Assembly: GCA_013376985.1 (NCBI GenBank)
Contig: JACABB010000004.1
Location: 129,056-193,055 of the forward strand
DNA from: Bacteroidales bacterium
Lineage (GTDB): Bacteria > Bacteroidota > Bacteroidia > Bacteroidales > Tenuifilaceae
Reading direction: 5' to 3'
Length of the DNA: 64,000 bases
Below the pieces are notes generated by a model, which was given only the letters and a program-made list of their open reading frames with translations, ran no database searches and was not told where the DNA came from. This document shows, one piece after another, positions 16,351-26,405 of the stretch; position 1 is the stretch's first letter; every line of letters starts with the position of its first letter. The position numbers and the translations under genes are program-made.

Positions 16351-19300
16351 CTATTTAAGGATAACCTTTTGGGTGTAAACCTTTTTCCCTGCCACTACTT
16401 TAATGATGTATGTGCCTGAGATAAAGTTTCCTTCAATTTTATTCAATCCTTGAATTAAATTAACCGTTGAATGAACTTGTGCTCCAAGTATGTTGAAAAT
16501 GCAAAGTTGAGCAGTTCCTTCAAGTACAGGGATTTCTACAAAAACATCCTTAGCATTAGAATAAATCCTGACAGAGTTCAAATCGTTAGGATCAACACCA
16601 ACACCTGGGGTAATTTGAAGTGTAGCATTTTGAGTTCCCTGATAGTTAGGTTCATTAATTGTAACAACAACTGCATAGTTACCAGGATTGGTTGGTGCTG
16701 TAGCAGAACCATTGTAGGTAACAGTATAGTTAAGGTTTGCAGGAACTGTTGTAACAGTAACTGTTTTTGCTGTACCGTTATAAACCTGAGTGGTATTGGT
16801 AATTGTAACGGTAGCCGTAGCCTTACTTATGGTTAATGAACCGTTTTGAGTTCCCTGATGGTTAGCATCATTAATGGTAGCCACAACAGCATAAGTACCT
16901 GCATTGGTTGGAGCAGTTGCTGAACCATCGTAGGTTACATTAACTGTTAAACCTACTGGAGTTGTAACCGTAGTAACTGATTTTGCTGTACCATCATAGG
17001 TGTAGGTTGTATTGGTGATATCAACAGTAGCAGAAGCTTTGCCGATAGTCAATGAACCATCCTGAACTCCCTGATAATTAGCGTCATTAATAGTAGCCAC
17101 AACAGCGTAAGTACCAGCATTGGTTGGAGCAATTGCTGAGCCATCGTAGGTTACATTAACTGTCAAACCTACTGGAGTAGTAGCGGTAGTAACTGGTTTT
17201 GCTGTACCATCATAGGTTTGGGTGGTGTTTGTGATGTTAATTGTAGCAGTTGCCTTTGTAATAGTAAAATCACCTGCAACATAGCTAAAGGAATAATTTT
17301 CATCAACACCACCAGCAACTGTAATAGCATCAGTATATACTCCAACAACGGTTGTTGCATCAATTGTTGTGTTGGCAGTAGGTGCAGTTGTTAGAACAGA
17401 AGCTGTTTCACCATTTACAAAACCGCTATACTGGAATGTTAAAGTTGGATTAACTGTTCCATAAACCTTTGATTGATCATCAGCAGTAATGGTTAATGGA
17501 GCTTTTAATACATTAACAGTACGAGTTACCTCAATTGCTGCATTACCTGCTTCATCAGTTACATTATAATGAATAGTATAAGCGCCAACAGGGCTTGTAT
17601 TTGTTACGGTACCTGTTACAACTATACTTGAGGTAATAGTACCATCAACATTATCTGTAGCTGTAGCACCAAGATCGGTATAGGATGAACCGTAAGTTAT
17701 ATCAACAGATGCTGCGCCAGTGAGTGTTATTACTGGTTTAGTTTGATCTACCAATAAAATCTGATCTTTTGATTCTGGAGCATTAAAATTAATGTTTCCT
17801 GTTGAGGAAGCTGTAATTTTCGATTTTCCCTCTCCAACAATATGAATATTCCCACCAACTATAGTAGCAACACTTGAGTTATCACTTGCTAGCGAAATAT
17901 CTAATCCAGAGGAAGACATTACATCAGGGAAGAAATCCTCATCACTCAATTTCTTTACAGGAATTGAATTGAATGTAATTTCTGAATTTACTTTATCAAC
18001 AACAAGAGTCTCTGTAGCAGTTCCTTGGTAATTTGTTTCATCAATAGTAGCTACCACAGTATAAGAAGCTGCATCAACTGGAGCATAAGGGCTACCGTTG
18101 TAAGTAATTACATACTTATATGTAGCTGGCGCTGGAACAACTACCTGTGGATTGTAGTTATACGACCTACTTAAATTCGGAATGGTTACTGTAATAGTTT
18201 TTTTACTAACAACCAACGATTGAGTAACATCCATAGCAGTAGCATAAGTTCCATTTCCTGCTTGCGAAGCCTTAATATTGCAAGTACCAACACCTACAAC
18301 ATGAATAAAGAAATTACCTGAACTTGCAGGTGTTTCGACAATGGTTGCAATATTTGTATTATCACTTATATATGAAACAGGTAATGAGGAAGAGGCTGTT
18401 GCAGTAAGGGCTACATCAGCATCTTCATAAGCCATTGCAGTTAGACTGCCAAAAGTTATAGTTTGTGATGATTTTTTCACAAAACTAATTTCATTACCCA
18501 AGGTTGTACCGTTAGCATTGGTAGCATAAGCAACCACATAATAGGTATTACCTGCAGTTAGCCCAGCAATGGTTGCAGACATATTTCCTACTCCAATAGT
18601 AGAAGAAGTAATTTTAGTATCTGCTGTACTAACTGGAGTAGCGGTACTCCAATAGAAACCGCGTTCTGTAATAGGAGATCCTTTATCGTCGGTAACTGAA
18701 CCATTAACAACGGCATCGGTATTTGTTGGGTGTGTTACTTCAGTACCAGTAATTACTACTGGTTTATCAGTTACCGTAGGAACATCAATTACCGCAGTAA
18801 TCATAAAGCGGTAAGGATTAGCAAAATCAGCAGGAGTACCTCCAGCAACTGGGATAACTACATTAACACCTGTATTAACAGCATTAATTGCCTGTACTGC
18901 TGCCGGATAACTAGAACCAACAGCAGTAGCATTAATACCTACATAAAAATCTGTATTAGAAACTGTTGGTGGAGTAGTAATTACAAATGTGTTCCAAGCA
19001 CCCAATGTAAAGGTTACAGCAGCAGATTCACCAATAATAGCTCCATTTGCATCAAGAACATAGGCTTTTGTTGATTTTCCTGAATTATTAGCATGATTAT
19101 AAATATATGCTGTTACTGTTTTTACAATTCGAGTTCCTGATGTATGATATTTAACTGCTGCAATATAAGGTGTTGAATATGCAGATGATGCAGTGCTTCC
19201 AACAGCATAAGAATATGTATTAGTAGAAACAGTTTGAGTTACAGTTTTAGAATCATTAGCTGAATTCAAGTCCCCTGCGGCAGTAATCAGTACTTTAATA

Positions 19301-22300
19301 CTATTTGTACCAATTGTATTGGTTGTGAAAGCAGGGAATGTTATCCTCTTTGTACTTCCTGCGGAAAGGCTTGGAATAACAATTGGAGTTGCAGTAAAGG
19401 TATTACTTCCAGTAACCTCAAGACCTACAGTAATATTTGTCATGTCATTTACCCCAACATTTTTAATATCAGCTGAAACGGTTTGAGGCATACCTATATC
19501 AGTAGGAAGATTGGTTAGAGCATAAACATCTGCAACTGAAATATCTTTATCTAAAGCCTCTGGTATAGGGTTAAACCTATATATCAAACCAGCGGTAGGA
19601 AGTACAGTATTTTTACAGCTAAACGTACCTGTGTTCCCATAGTTACCAATACCAACAGCTCCTGACCATGCTGTAGCAGAACCTTTATTTATGGTAATCT
19701 GGTTTTCATTGGCATAGCCACCACCTTTAATACCAACTTGTCCGTATCGATATTGCGCACCATTAGCAGATTTTACAAAAGTACCATAAACAAAATCTAT
19801 AACATTGGTAGTTTCATAAAGTTTAATCTGGAACTCAATAGTATTATACTGAACGGGTGCTCCATTTATAGTATCAACATTATCTTTCAAGTTTTTGAAC
19901 TGAATAGTAGTAATTCTATTCGGTGCAGTGCCAGATGTAAATACTTTATAAGAAGCAGTGGCAGTACCAATCAGATCGTATTGGAATGGTGAAATTAAAT
20001 AATCATCTCTGTAATCAGTTGAAAAGAGTCCATCATTTACACCATAAGTTAGAGGATCCTGAAATAAATTTGCTCTTGAAGGATTCATTGTGCCAAGTTT
20101 AATAAAACCGTTGGTATTCAAAATGAACTTATCAAAAGTCAAACAATTAAATTTGAAAGTAAAACCAATGTCAATAGGAAGTGAATTTGCATTATCAGTA
20201 TTATCTAATGCAATTTCAGTTCCATTGGTTCCTAAATCGGTATAAGCACCAAGACCCTTTTGAACACTAGCAGGTAGATAGTTCAGGTAGTTACAACCCC
20301 CTGAAGTGTAAAAAGTTATTATGTTCCCATAAGCAACGCCATACATATTTTTAGCATAAGCTACAGCATAATATGGCGAGGCAGGTTGTAAATTAGTAAT
20401 TGATGCTCCAAATTCTCCTGTACCGCTTTGGCAAGCAACATGATCAAAATCAACACCAAGGGTACTGTTATCTATACTATAGCAAATACCTCTTTCAGTA
20501 ACTGGTGCTTGACCTACACTGGTCACATTACCTGTGATGGTTGCAGAAGTAGCTTGGATATCGCGAATTGTAACAGTATTTACCGAGGCTAATCCCAATG
20601 TAGTTAAACTTCCATTAAGTGGGCTTAATGAATAACAATTGGTGCTAGATGCTTCATAAACAGCATAATTATAGGTAGTAGCAGGTATAAGGCCAGTTAA
20701 ACTCTTATTGGTTGCATCACCTACAAAAATTACCTTTGAACTACCAATCATATCGCCAACATTGTAGGTTGTAGAATTTTGAGGAACTCCATCAACATTT
20801 TGACCAATACGTTGGAGTACAATAACACCTGTTCCATTACCTCTTACCCAATTTATTGTGCCAGAATTTTTTGTAAGGTTTGTAACAGAGAAACTCTTAG
20901 CGGATGTAGGTGGCGTACAAGTAGATTCTGATACTTTAACATCATCAATATATATATTATCGCCAAAAGCTGACAATCCAGTAAAAGAAATAATAATCTC
21001 TTTACCAATAAATTGGTCTAATTCAATGTTAACAGTTTTCCATTGATTCCCAGCCGTTGGTGTAAAGTTATCATATAATGCAGTACTTGGCACTGTAGCC
21101 AGATCATCGCCAAATTTTTGCCAAACTGTAGTATATGTTTCGCCAAAATCGGTACTAATCTGAATAGCTAATCCATCGGAATTGGTTTTATGGTAAGCAT
21201 AGTTGAAAGTTAAAGCGGGTGCGCTAGTGCCTTTTAAATCGATTGCAGGGGTTAAAAGCATATCTTTTGTTCCCGCATTATCCCAATAATCGATAAAGGC
21301 GGATTTAGTTGATGTACCATTAATGCCTATTGAAGTTTTTTGAACCCATACGCCTGCTGGTACATCAGGGTTAATTATTTTCCAAGAAGTTGGAGGGAAA
21401 GTGGCTCCTTCAAAATCTTCTGAGAATGGAATTGGTAGTGCAGAAGCAACTATACTAAAAGTTTTAACTGCTTTATCATTATCAGCTATAACATCACCTG
21501 CAACAGCAGTAGATATCTCTAGGGTATGATCCCCTACAGGAATATTAAGCTGAGTTGCAAACGTAAATTCAACTTCTGCTCCAGGATCTACTGTGTTTGT
21601 ATAAGTTTCTGTAACAGGAGTTTCAGCATCTAACTTGTAAGAAACTGGAAAGTTAGAAACAGCCGCCGAACCAAAATTTTTAATTTTTGCTGTTACATTA
21701 ACGGCTCCAGCATTAAATAAACTTGACTTGGGGTTAATAATGGCAGTAACACTAGCATCCGCAGCTGGAATATTTTGCACAAAATCAAAACTAATAGTTC
21801 CTGTGGTTTCCTGAATATTGGTGATAGGTTTGTACACTCTTCTTCCATCGTAAGCTTTCATCGATGGAGTAGTTTCATCGGTAAAGGAGGTGATACTAGC
21901 AGTTCCAGGGAATGTGTTTGCACCGCTATTTGATGCTACACCATTAGCTCTAACTATTGCAACGCCCTGATGATCAACAGCATTATTCACGCCGTTACCT
22001 GCTGTTGAAATGTAGGTACTATCAATTCGCCAAACCAACATTCCATGACCATATACATACTGATTATAGCCTGTTTGCTGACGATTTTCCAGAAGATAAT
22101 ATTCACCTTTTGTTTGAGTATTAACTCGGATTAAGTCTTTGCTTGTACTACAATCGGCTAATGTTAATCCCGTTGCAGGATTGGATTTAACACTAGGTAC
22201 AATCCAGCCTAGTTTAACTCTTGCCCAAGGGTTGTGGTAAGCAGGTGTTCTGCTTCCATTGTTATAGCTACCATTATCCATAACATCCCAGTTACCTGGA

Positions 22301-23382
22301 GTTAAAGCTCCTGAATAATCAATATCATAAGTATCGGGTAAACCCAGTGCATGACCAAACTCATGGCAAAAAACGCCGATTGTTCCCATAGCATCACCAG
22401 TTGCACCGGTAACCCCTGGGTCGATGTTATACATATCTATTGTTACCCCGTCGTAGCTACGCTGCATGTTGCTATAACGCAATGCGCTTTGGTGCGACCA
22501 TATTGCATTTGAACCTGCGCCCTGTGCTTCATCATTATTGGAATGTACAACAATAACTGCATCAACATAGCCATCGCCATCGTTATCGTAATCTGCAAAG
22601 TTTACACCGTCTAAATGGGCAGCATCAACGGCCTCCTGAACTAAAAGTTTGGCATTAGTATATTTATTTCCATTGATATTTGCGCCATACTTTGCAATAG
22701 TTCCATTGGCATGATAAGGCCCTTTTACTGTAGTTTCGCAGGTTAACTGACCATAAGAAACTGCTTTGTAGTAATCTTTAAAGCTTCCTGTGCCATTGTA
22801 ACCAGGCTTATTCATTAAATCATCGTATTCCTGACGTGAATGGGCAAATGGACGATCTTTAAAATCAATTAAAAGAACTAATACTTTACGAGTACCAGTT
22901 GTAAAACCTTTAGTTTTTGAACCAGTAGTTTTAACTGATGCTATTGGATGAAATAGCTCATCGCGAGTTTTTAGAGCTTCGCTAATTTGACTTTTACTAA
23001 ATGCAAGGTTTTTAAGTATTGATAAACCCGATTTTGATTTAGCATCGGTAGCTATAACTGTAGATGGAATTAAATTACCCTTGGCATCCTGTGTAGCATA
23101 GCAATAGTAACCCTTTTCGTTCTCCAACAGGGTATAGCCATCGGGTGTAACTTGCCAGTGCAAAACCTCATCGCCCTTTAAGTAGAAGGAGATTGCGGTT
23201 CCATCTGGATTTTTTGCTTTAATTAACCCAGGGTATGCAGGGCAGAATTGAATGGCTCTTTCTGCATCATTCCCTCTTTTGGTTGATGGTGTTAAGTTGC
23301 TTGTAATATTATCGGTTACAAGAGAAAGAACCGATATTAGAACCAGAGCAACCAACCATTTTAGAGTAAAAAATTTCTTCAT
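16351..23382 (-). CDS. Giant secreted M6-family metalloprotease with MBG repeats and T9SS tail
   Basis: A 2343-residue exported protein. It opens with a signal peptide, then an M6 (immune inhibitor A-like) peptidase domain with the zinc motif HEFGHALGLPD near residue 339. After it come a CARDB-like segment, a MAM/jelly-roll-like segment (SEDFEGATFPPTSW...), Fn3-like modules with the TERGICYS/TERGFYWS pattern seen in Bacteroidota surface proteins, a second CARDB-like unit, a DUF5011-like Ig module (DLGATATDNVDG), and MBG-type repeats, the last three in perfect 72-residue register. The C-terminal about 75 residues (from SVRIYSNAKDVFVEI) form a type A T9SS sorting domain, so it should be exported by T9SS to the surface or medium. 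It likely degrades extracellular protein. Confidence 0.93.
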   Translation of the reverse strand: MKKFFTLKWLVALVLISVLSLVTDNITSNLTPSTKRGNDAERAIQFCPAYPGLIKAKNPDGTAISFYLKGDEVLHWQVTPDGYTLLENEKGYYCYATQDAKGNLIPSTVIATDAKSKSGLSILKNLAFSKSQISEALKTRDELFHPIASVKTTGSKTKGFTTGTRKVLVLLIDFKDRPFAHSRQEYDDLMNKPGYNGTGSFKDYYKAVSYGQLTCETTVKGPYHANGTIAKYGANINGNKYTNAKLLVQEAVDAAHLDGVNFADYDNDGDGYVDAVIVVHSNNDEAQGAGSNAIWSHQSALRYSNMQRSYDGVTIDMYNIDPGVTGATGDAMGTIGVFCHEFGHALGLPDTYDIDYSGALTPGNWDVMDNGSYNNGSRTPAYHNPWARVKLGWIVPSVKSNPATGLTLADCSTSKDLIRVNTQTKGEYYLLENRQQTGYNQYVYGHGMLVWRIDSTYISTAGNGVNNAVDHQGVAIVRANGVASNSGANTFPGTASITSFTDETTPSMKAYDGRRVYKPITNIQETTGTISFDFVQNIPAADASVTAIINPKSSLFNAGAVNVTAKIKNFGSAAVSNFPVSYKLDAETPVTETYTNTVDPGAEVEFTFATQLNIPVGDHTLEISTAVAGDVIADNDKAVKTFSIVASALPIPFSEDFEGATFPPTSWKIINPDVPAGVWVQKTSIGINGTSTKSAFIDYWDNAGTKDMLLTPAIDLKGTSAPALTFNYAYHKTNSDGLAIQISTDFGETYTTVWQKFGDDLATVPSTALYDNFTPTAGNQWKTVNIELDQFIGKEIIISFTGLSAFGDNIYIDDVKVSESTCTPPTSAKSFSVTNLTKNSGTINWVRGNGTGVIVLQRIGQNVDGVPQNSTTYNVGDMIGSSKVIFVGDATNKSLTGLIPATTYNYAVYEASSTNCYSLSPLNGSLTTLGLASVNTVTIRDIQATSATITGNVTSVGQAPVTERGICYSIDNSTLGVDFDHVACQSGTGEFGASITNLQPASPYYAVAYAKNMYGVAYGNIITFYTSGGCNYLNYLPASVQKGLGAYTDLGTNGTEIALDNTDNANSLPIDIGFTFKFNCLTFDKFILNTNGFIKLGTMNPSRANLFQDPLTYGVNDGLFSTDYRDDYLISPFQYDLIGTATASYKVFTSGTAPNRITTIQFKNLKDNVDTINGAPVQYNTIEFQIKLYETTNVIDFVYGTFVKSANGAQYRYGQVGIKGGGYANENQITINKGSATAWSGAVGIGNYGNTGTFSCKNTVLPTAGLIYRFNPIPEALDKDISVADVYALTNLPTDIGMPQTVSADIKNVGVNDMTNITVGLEVTGSNTFTATPIVIPSLSAGSTKRITFPAFTTNTIGTNSIKVLITAAGDLNSANDSKTVTQTVSTNTYSYAVGSTASSAYSTPYIAAVKYHTSGTRIVKTVTAYIYNHANNSGKSTKAYVLDANGAIIGESAAVTFTLGAWNTFVITTPPTVSNTDFYVGINATAVGSSYPAAVQAINAVNTGVNVVIPVAGGTPADFANPYRFMITAVIDVPTVTDKPVVITGTEVTHPTNTDAVVNGSVTDDKGSPITERGFYWSTATPVSTADTKITSSTIGVGNMSATIAGLTAGNTYYVVAYATNANGTTLGNEISFVKKSSQTITFGSLTAMAYEDADVALTATASSSLPVSYISDNTNIATIVETPASSGNFFIHVVGVGTCNIKASQAGNGTYATAMDVTQSLVVSKKTITVTIPNLSRSYNYNPQVVVPAPATYKYVITYNGSPYAPVDAASYTVVATIDETNYQGTATETLVVDKVNSEITFNSIPVKKLSDEDFFPDVMSSSGLDISLASDNSSVATIVGGNIHIVGEGKSKITASSTGNINFNAPESKDQILLVDQTKPVITLTGAASVDITYGSSYTDLGATATDNVDGTITSSIVVTGTVTNTSPVGAYTIHYNVTDEAGNAAIEVTRTVNVLKAPLTITADDQSKVYGTVNPTLTFQYSGFVNGETASVLTTAPTANTTIDATTVVGVYTDAITVAGGVDENYSFSYVAGDFTITKATATINITNTTQTYDGTAKPVTTATTPVGLTVNVTYDGSAIAPTNAGTYAVVATINDANYQGVQDGSLTIGKASATVDITNTTYTYDGTAKSVTTVTTPVGLTVNVTYDGSATAPTNAGTYAVVATINDANHQGTQNGSLTISKATATVTITNTTQVYNGTAKTVTVTTVPANLNYTVTYNGSATAPTNPGNYAVVVTINEPNYQGTQNATLQITPGVGVDPNDLNSVRIYSNAKDVFVEIPVLEGTAQLCIFNILGAQVHSTVNLIQGLNKIEGNFISGTYIIKVVAGKKVYTQKVILK
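16609..17256 (-). repeat. Three tandem 216-bp (72-residue) MBG repeats inside the M6 gene
   Basis: The repeats start with KATATINITN, KASATVDITN and KATATVTITN and are spaced exactly 216 bp apart. The first two are nearly identical in protein and very similar in DNA, which points to recent duplication and a length that may vary between strains. Confidence 0.85.
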
Positions 23383-24308
23383 AATTAGGTTTTTTGGTTA
23401 GTAATTTCAAACTCGTCAATGTAAATTTTATTTTTATAAAATAATATAATGAATAAAAAATTTTATTGATAGAAACATTCTATATTTTATAGTTTACAAC
23501 TTGATAATTAATAATTTATGTATTAACGTCTAATTTTTATTTGAGCTTGAGTTTGGTGATTTTCAGTAAAATATGCATTTTTTGGACTGCATGAAGTTTT
23601 TTTAAGGCTAATACTTTAATACTGGTAGTGCGAATGCCTATGAATCATAGACCCAACTTCTTACAGTTGGGTTTATGGTTGATGCATCACTACAGCATAG
23701 ATTATGTTTTGATAACCGAACGTTTTTTTGCGAATTCAACCAAGGCATGTCTGATATAACACAAGGCGCAGCTATCTTTCCGTATTATTATCGCAAAATG
23801 CGATTATTTTACTTATGGTTTGCTTTATTGGGTTTAGTCTGCTTGCGTAAGTCAGTTCTATCCTATCAGGTTGTAGCCTGTAAAGATATGTTCGACTAAG
23901 TTAGAATCTTAGCCGAACTTCTTTGAAAAGTCTCATTATAAATGTATTGTGAGATCTGTTGTAACAACCAAAGCACAGCTCACTTTTCGTACTATTATCG
24001 CAAAATGCGATTATTTTGCTTATGGTTTGCTTCGTTGGGCTTAGGCTTCCGCTTATCAGCGGGACAAGTTGTGCTTAAGGCGGCTCTATCCTATCAGGCT
24101 GTAGCCTGAAAAGATATGTTCGACTAAGGTAGAACCTTAGCCGAACTTCTTCAAGTAACCTCAGCTTAACGGGGGAAGATGCCCGATACCGATAAGAGCG
24201 TTATTAAAACGTTGATTGATGCGTTCATTACCAAGCGAAGCAGCAGCTTGCCCTGTAAAATACAAAAACCCGCCTACTGTTAGAAGGCGAGTTTTGCGAT
24301 TTCAAACT
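23383..24308. repeat. Repeat-filled gap between the M6 gene and the RHS tip array
   Basis: No credible gene. It holds one copy of a 'TTTAAGGCTAA...CCCAACTT' hairpin repeat (23596-23683, partner at 25934-26019). Two copies of a longer element follow at about 23765-23925 and 23974-24175. Each of these carries ATCGCAAAATGCGAT, then CTATCCTATCAGG, GATATGTTCGACTAAG and CTTAGCCGAACTTCTT. The second ends in CTCAGCTTAACGGGGG. The same words recur downstream of the intact RHS operon at 26433-26751. Confidence 0.75.
24262..24296 (-). terminator. Terminator after the orphan-tip immunity gene
   Basis: AACCCGCCT and AGGCGAGTT pair with one weak position around a short loop. On the minus strand the hairpin runs into GGGTTTTTGTATTTT. 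It lies just past the stop at 24309. Confidence 0.7.
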
Positions 24309-24827
24309 TTATTTTAGCTTGAAGTTGTAGGTGGAAAGCAAATTACTAATAAATTTATCTTTCTTGCTTTCATCAATGAAAGATTCTTCTATTTCTTTTA
24401 TTTTACCTTCAAAAGAAATGTTTTTGTAGGGGTTTAATTCTTCAATGAAAGAGTTATAAAGCAAATCGCTACAACCCCCTATACCATAATCATTCCCAAT
24501 ATGACAATAAATTGCCCATTCATTTGTGTTGTCGTAAATTAAAAATTCAAACAACATATCTTCATAAGTCTTCTTCTCATCAATAAACTCATGAGATAGG
24601 ATTTCCAATGTATGAGGTGAGGAATTTGGAACTTTAAAAATGTTTCTACCCTTGTAAAGGGTATTCTCTCTTAAATTAATTAAATCTACAACTAACTCAG
24701 TCCCATTATTTTTTGAAGAAAACGATTTTAACCGTTTATAAAAAACATTATTAATGACAATCTCATTGTCTAGAAAAAGGAAGTAATTATCATACTTTTT
24801 ATCAAAAACAAAATCTTTTGTTTTCAT
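24309..24827 (-). CDS. Probable immunity protein for the orphan RHS tip
   Basis: A soluble acidic protein of about 172 residues with no signal peptide and no domain I recognise. The call rests on position: it follows the orphan RHS tip directly. Using the ATG at 24827 (MKTKDFVFDKKYDNYFLFL) leaves a 10-base gap after the toxin stop, the same gap seen between the intact RHS gene and its lipoprotein partner. An upstream ATG at 24848 would instead overlap the toxin end by 11 bases. A cytoplasmic immunity protein would imply that this tip acts in the cytoplasm, unlike the intact tip. Function is inferred, not shown. Confidence 0.6.
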   Translation of the reverse strand: MKTKDFVFDKKYDNYFLFLDNEIVINNVFYKRLKSFSSKNNGTELVVDLINLRENTLYKGRNIFKVPNSSPHTLEILSHEFIDEKKTYEDMLFEFLIYDNTNEWAIYCHIGNDYGIGGCSDLLYNSFIEELNPYKNISFEGKIKEIEESFIDESKKDKFISNLLSTYNFKLK

Positions 24828-24837
24828 ATTTTGAAAT

Positions 24838-25887
24838 TTAAAAACCATCTGGAAATCTAAATATTATCTTGTACCCAGACGGACTTACAATTTTAATTGT
24901 AGCCTGTCCTTGGTTGCTCAATTCTGCTGGATAGATCCAAACTCTATTACCGTTTGCAGCTTTAAAGCCTTCATATCCAACTTCTGGCATTGTTCCGTCC
25001 CATAGGGGGTTTAATACTTTATAAAATTCACTTGCAGTACCACTATTACAAATTATATTAATTTTACTAGCATCTTGATTTGTAATATTTATAAGCGATC
25101 CCATTTCTTCAATTGCACCAATTTCTCCAACTGGGGCAATTAACGCCATCGGGCCACCATCGGAGATCGCTATTAACAAAGGGATAAAGTTGCCATCTGC
25201 GATGTTGTTGACCATATCTGTCAGACCGTTGAAGAAATTCTCAATTTTTTCTCCTATACCCACGTTGGGTTTAGGATTCGAATATACACCATCAATTGAA
25301 CAAGTCGAGTTAGCAAGTTTAGCATATACATCAGCACTTACACCTGTAGCATAAGCACTACAAGCAACTAAATAACTTCCTGCAGCCGTGTTTTTCCAAG
25401 AGTTAAAGTAATTATTGTAGGCAACACCCACTCTGAATGCATCATCCCCATAATGAACATTTACACTGTAGCCAGTTGATTTGCCCATACCTCTCTCCTC
25501 TAGGGTTGGCATTCTTATACCAGATATACTTCCCATATTACTATTTATCCCAACCGTCCAGCCAGAGTTATACCAAATAGGAACACCGCCGCCACTGCCC
25601 GGATCGGATAAATCCTGATAGTTCCAGTTATAAATAGGTACCTGAAAATTTCCACTCGGGTCAGTATACATCAGCGGATTATTCAAACAGTAGCTGTAAC
25701 GGTTGTAGTTCTGAGCGTTACCGGGGCTTTGAACGAATGGGTCGGGGCTTAGGAAGCGTTGTAGGTAGGGGTCGTAGAGCCTACCGTTCATGTTTATTAA
25801 GCCGAAACCGCACATGTGTTCGTGACCCGTGTAGCCACGGTCGAAGCGGGGCGTGTATATCAAAGAACATTTGTACGAAGGTAACAA
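24838..25887 (-). CDS. Orphan RHS core fragment with alternative toxin tip
   Basis: The frame opens at a TTG (25887) with no ATG before HEHMCGFG, so it lacks a normal start. From about 25852 it encodes the end of an RHS repeat-associated core ([13 protein letters not shown], then [16 protein letters not shown] and [10 protein letters not shown]), nearly identical to residues about 1710-1815 of the intact RHS protein. After NSNMG the sequence diverges completely. The alternative tip of about 230 residues holds a hydrophobic stretch ([19 protein letters not shown]) and ends in [13 protein letters not shown] do not recognise its activity. It is best read as a silent donor module for replacing the tip of the intact toxin. 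Confidence 0.8.
   Translation of the reverse strand: MLPSYKCSLIYTPRFDRGYTGHEHMCGFGLINMNGRLYDPYLQRFLSPDPFVQSPGNAQNYNRYSYCLNNPLMYTDPSGNFQVPIYNWNYQDLSDPGSGGGVPIWYNSGWTVGINSNMGSISGIRMPTLEERGMGKSTGYSVNVHYGDDAFRVGVAYNNYFNSWKNTAAGSYLVACSAYATGVSADVYAKLANSTCSIDGVYSNPKPNVGIGEKIENFFNGLTDMVNNIADGNFIPLLIAISDGGPMALIAPVGEIGAIEEMGSLINITNQDASKINIICNSGTASEFYKVLNPLWDGTMPEVGYEGFKAANGNRVWIYPAELSNQGQATIKIVSPSGYKIIFRFPDGF
25532..25852 (-). repeat. 321-bp RHS core homology block, orphan copy
   Basis: Colinear with 27982-28302, same length, no indels seen by eye and only scattered substitutions, mostly silent. Identity stops abruptly at both ends: at 25852 beside unrelated sequence, and at 25532 where the tips diverge. 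Confidence 0.9.
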
Positions 25888-25933
25888 ATATTACTTAAAC
25901 AATACTCAGGTGCAACATAAGTAAATAGAACAA

Positions 25934-26019
25934 GGTTTTTAAGGCTAACGCCTTAATGTTGGCATTACAAATGCCCATAAATAGTAAACCCAACCTTTTA
26001 CGGCTGGGTTTACTGTTTG
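25934..26019. repeat. Hairpin repeat, second copy
   Basis: TTTTTAAGGCTAA..., then GTAAACCCAACC...GGCTGGGTTTAC. It matches 23596-23683 in order and spacing of these words; the AACCCAACC/GGTTGGGTT-like arms form a hairpin. It ends beside the truncated-looking 51-residue ORF. Confidence 0.65.
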
Positions 26020-26053
26020 CTTCTTGTATTGTTTTAGCACGGATTACGCTTTG

Positions 26054-26209
26054 CTAAATCCGCGCTAGCGGGGAGTCACCTGCAGCTCTTGTTCTAAATC
26101 CTGTGCCACCTATTTTCAGGTATATAACGATTAATAAAGCAAAGAAGATAAAAAACAACAAAATTTTCCAGTAGTTATTTCTTATGTATTGCTTTTCAAA
26201 TTTTTTCAT
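26054..26209 (-). CDS. 51-residue single-helix membrane ORF, possible remnant immunity protein
   Basis: MKKFEKQYIRNNYWKILLFF continues into one hydrophobic helix (IFFALLIVIYL) and then a short tail that runs into repeat-derived sequence (...AGDSPLARI). It starts 37 bases after the stop of a remnant RHS tip on the same strand, the usual place of an immunity gene. The C-terminal residues look like readthrough into the neighbouring repeat, so the gene is probably truncated. Confidence 0.45.
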   Translation of the reverse strand: MKKFEKQYIRNNYWKILLFFIFFALLIVIYLKIGGTGFRTRAAGDSPLARI

Positions 26210-26246
26210 TATTGTCTTCTATTTAATTTATAATCTTAAAAACAAG

Positions 26247-26405
26247 TTAAAAAGACTTCCAAAGGGTAATTATGAGCCCCATCCCATTAGCACCTAAATT
26301 GTAGCCTAGATTGTCAATAGGATCATAGTTTGGTAAATCAGGAGGTAGATTATATATTTCACCAATAACAGTATTTGCAGCTCCCGTTCCAACACTTAAT
26401 CCCCC
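26247..26405 (-). pseudogene. Remnant C-terminal tail of an RHS toxin tip
   Basis: The minus strand encodes GLSVGTGAANTVIGEIYNL, then PPDLPNYDPIDNLGYNLGANG, and ends in LIITLWKSF before a stop at 26247. There is no start codon, and upstream the frame runs into repeat DNA (TTCGGCTTAGG...). Its composition and position between other tip/immunity modules suggest the last about 52 residues of a lost toxin tip. No homologue is recognised. Confidence 0.5.

Noticed and set aside
23675..23899. Open frame of 74 residues between the M6 gene and the RHS array
   Set aside because: It lies wholly within the dispersed repeat element; the same repeat at 23974-24175 does not keep the frame.
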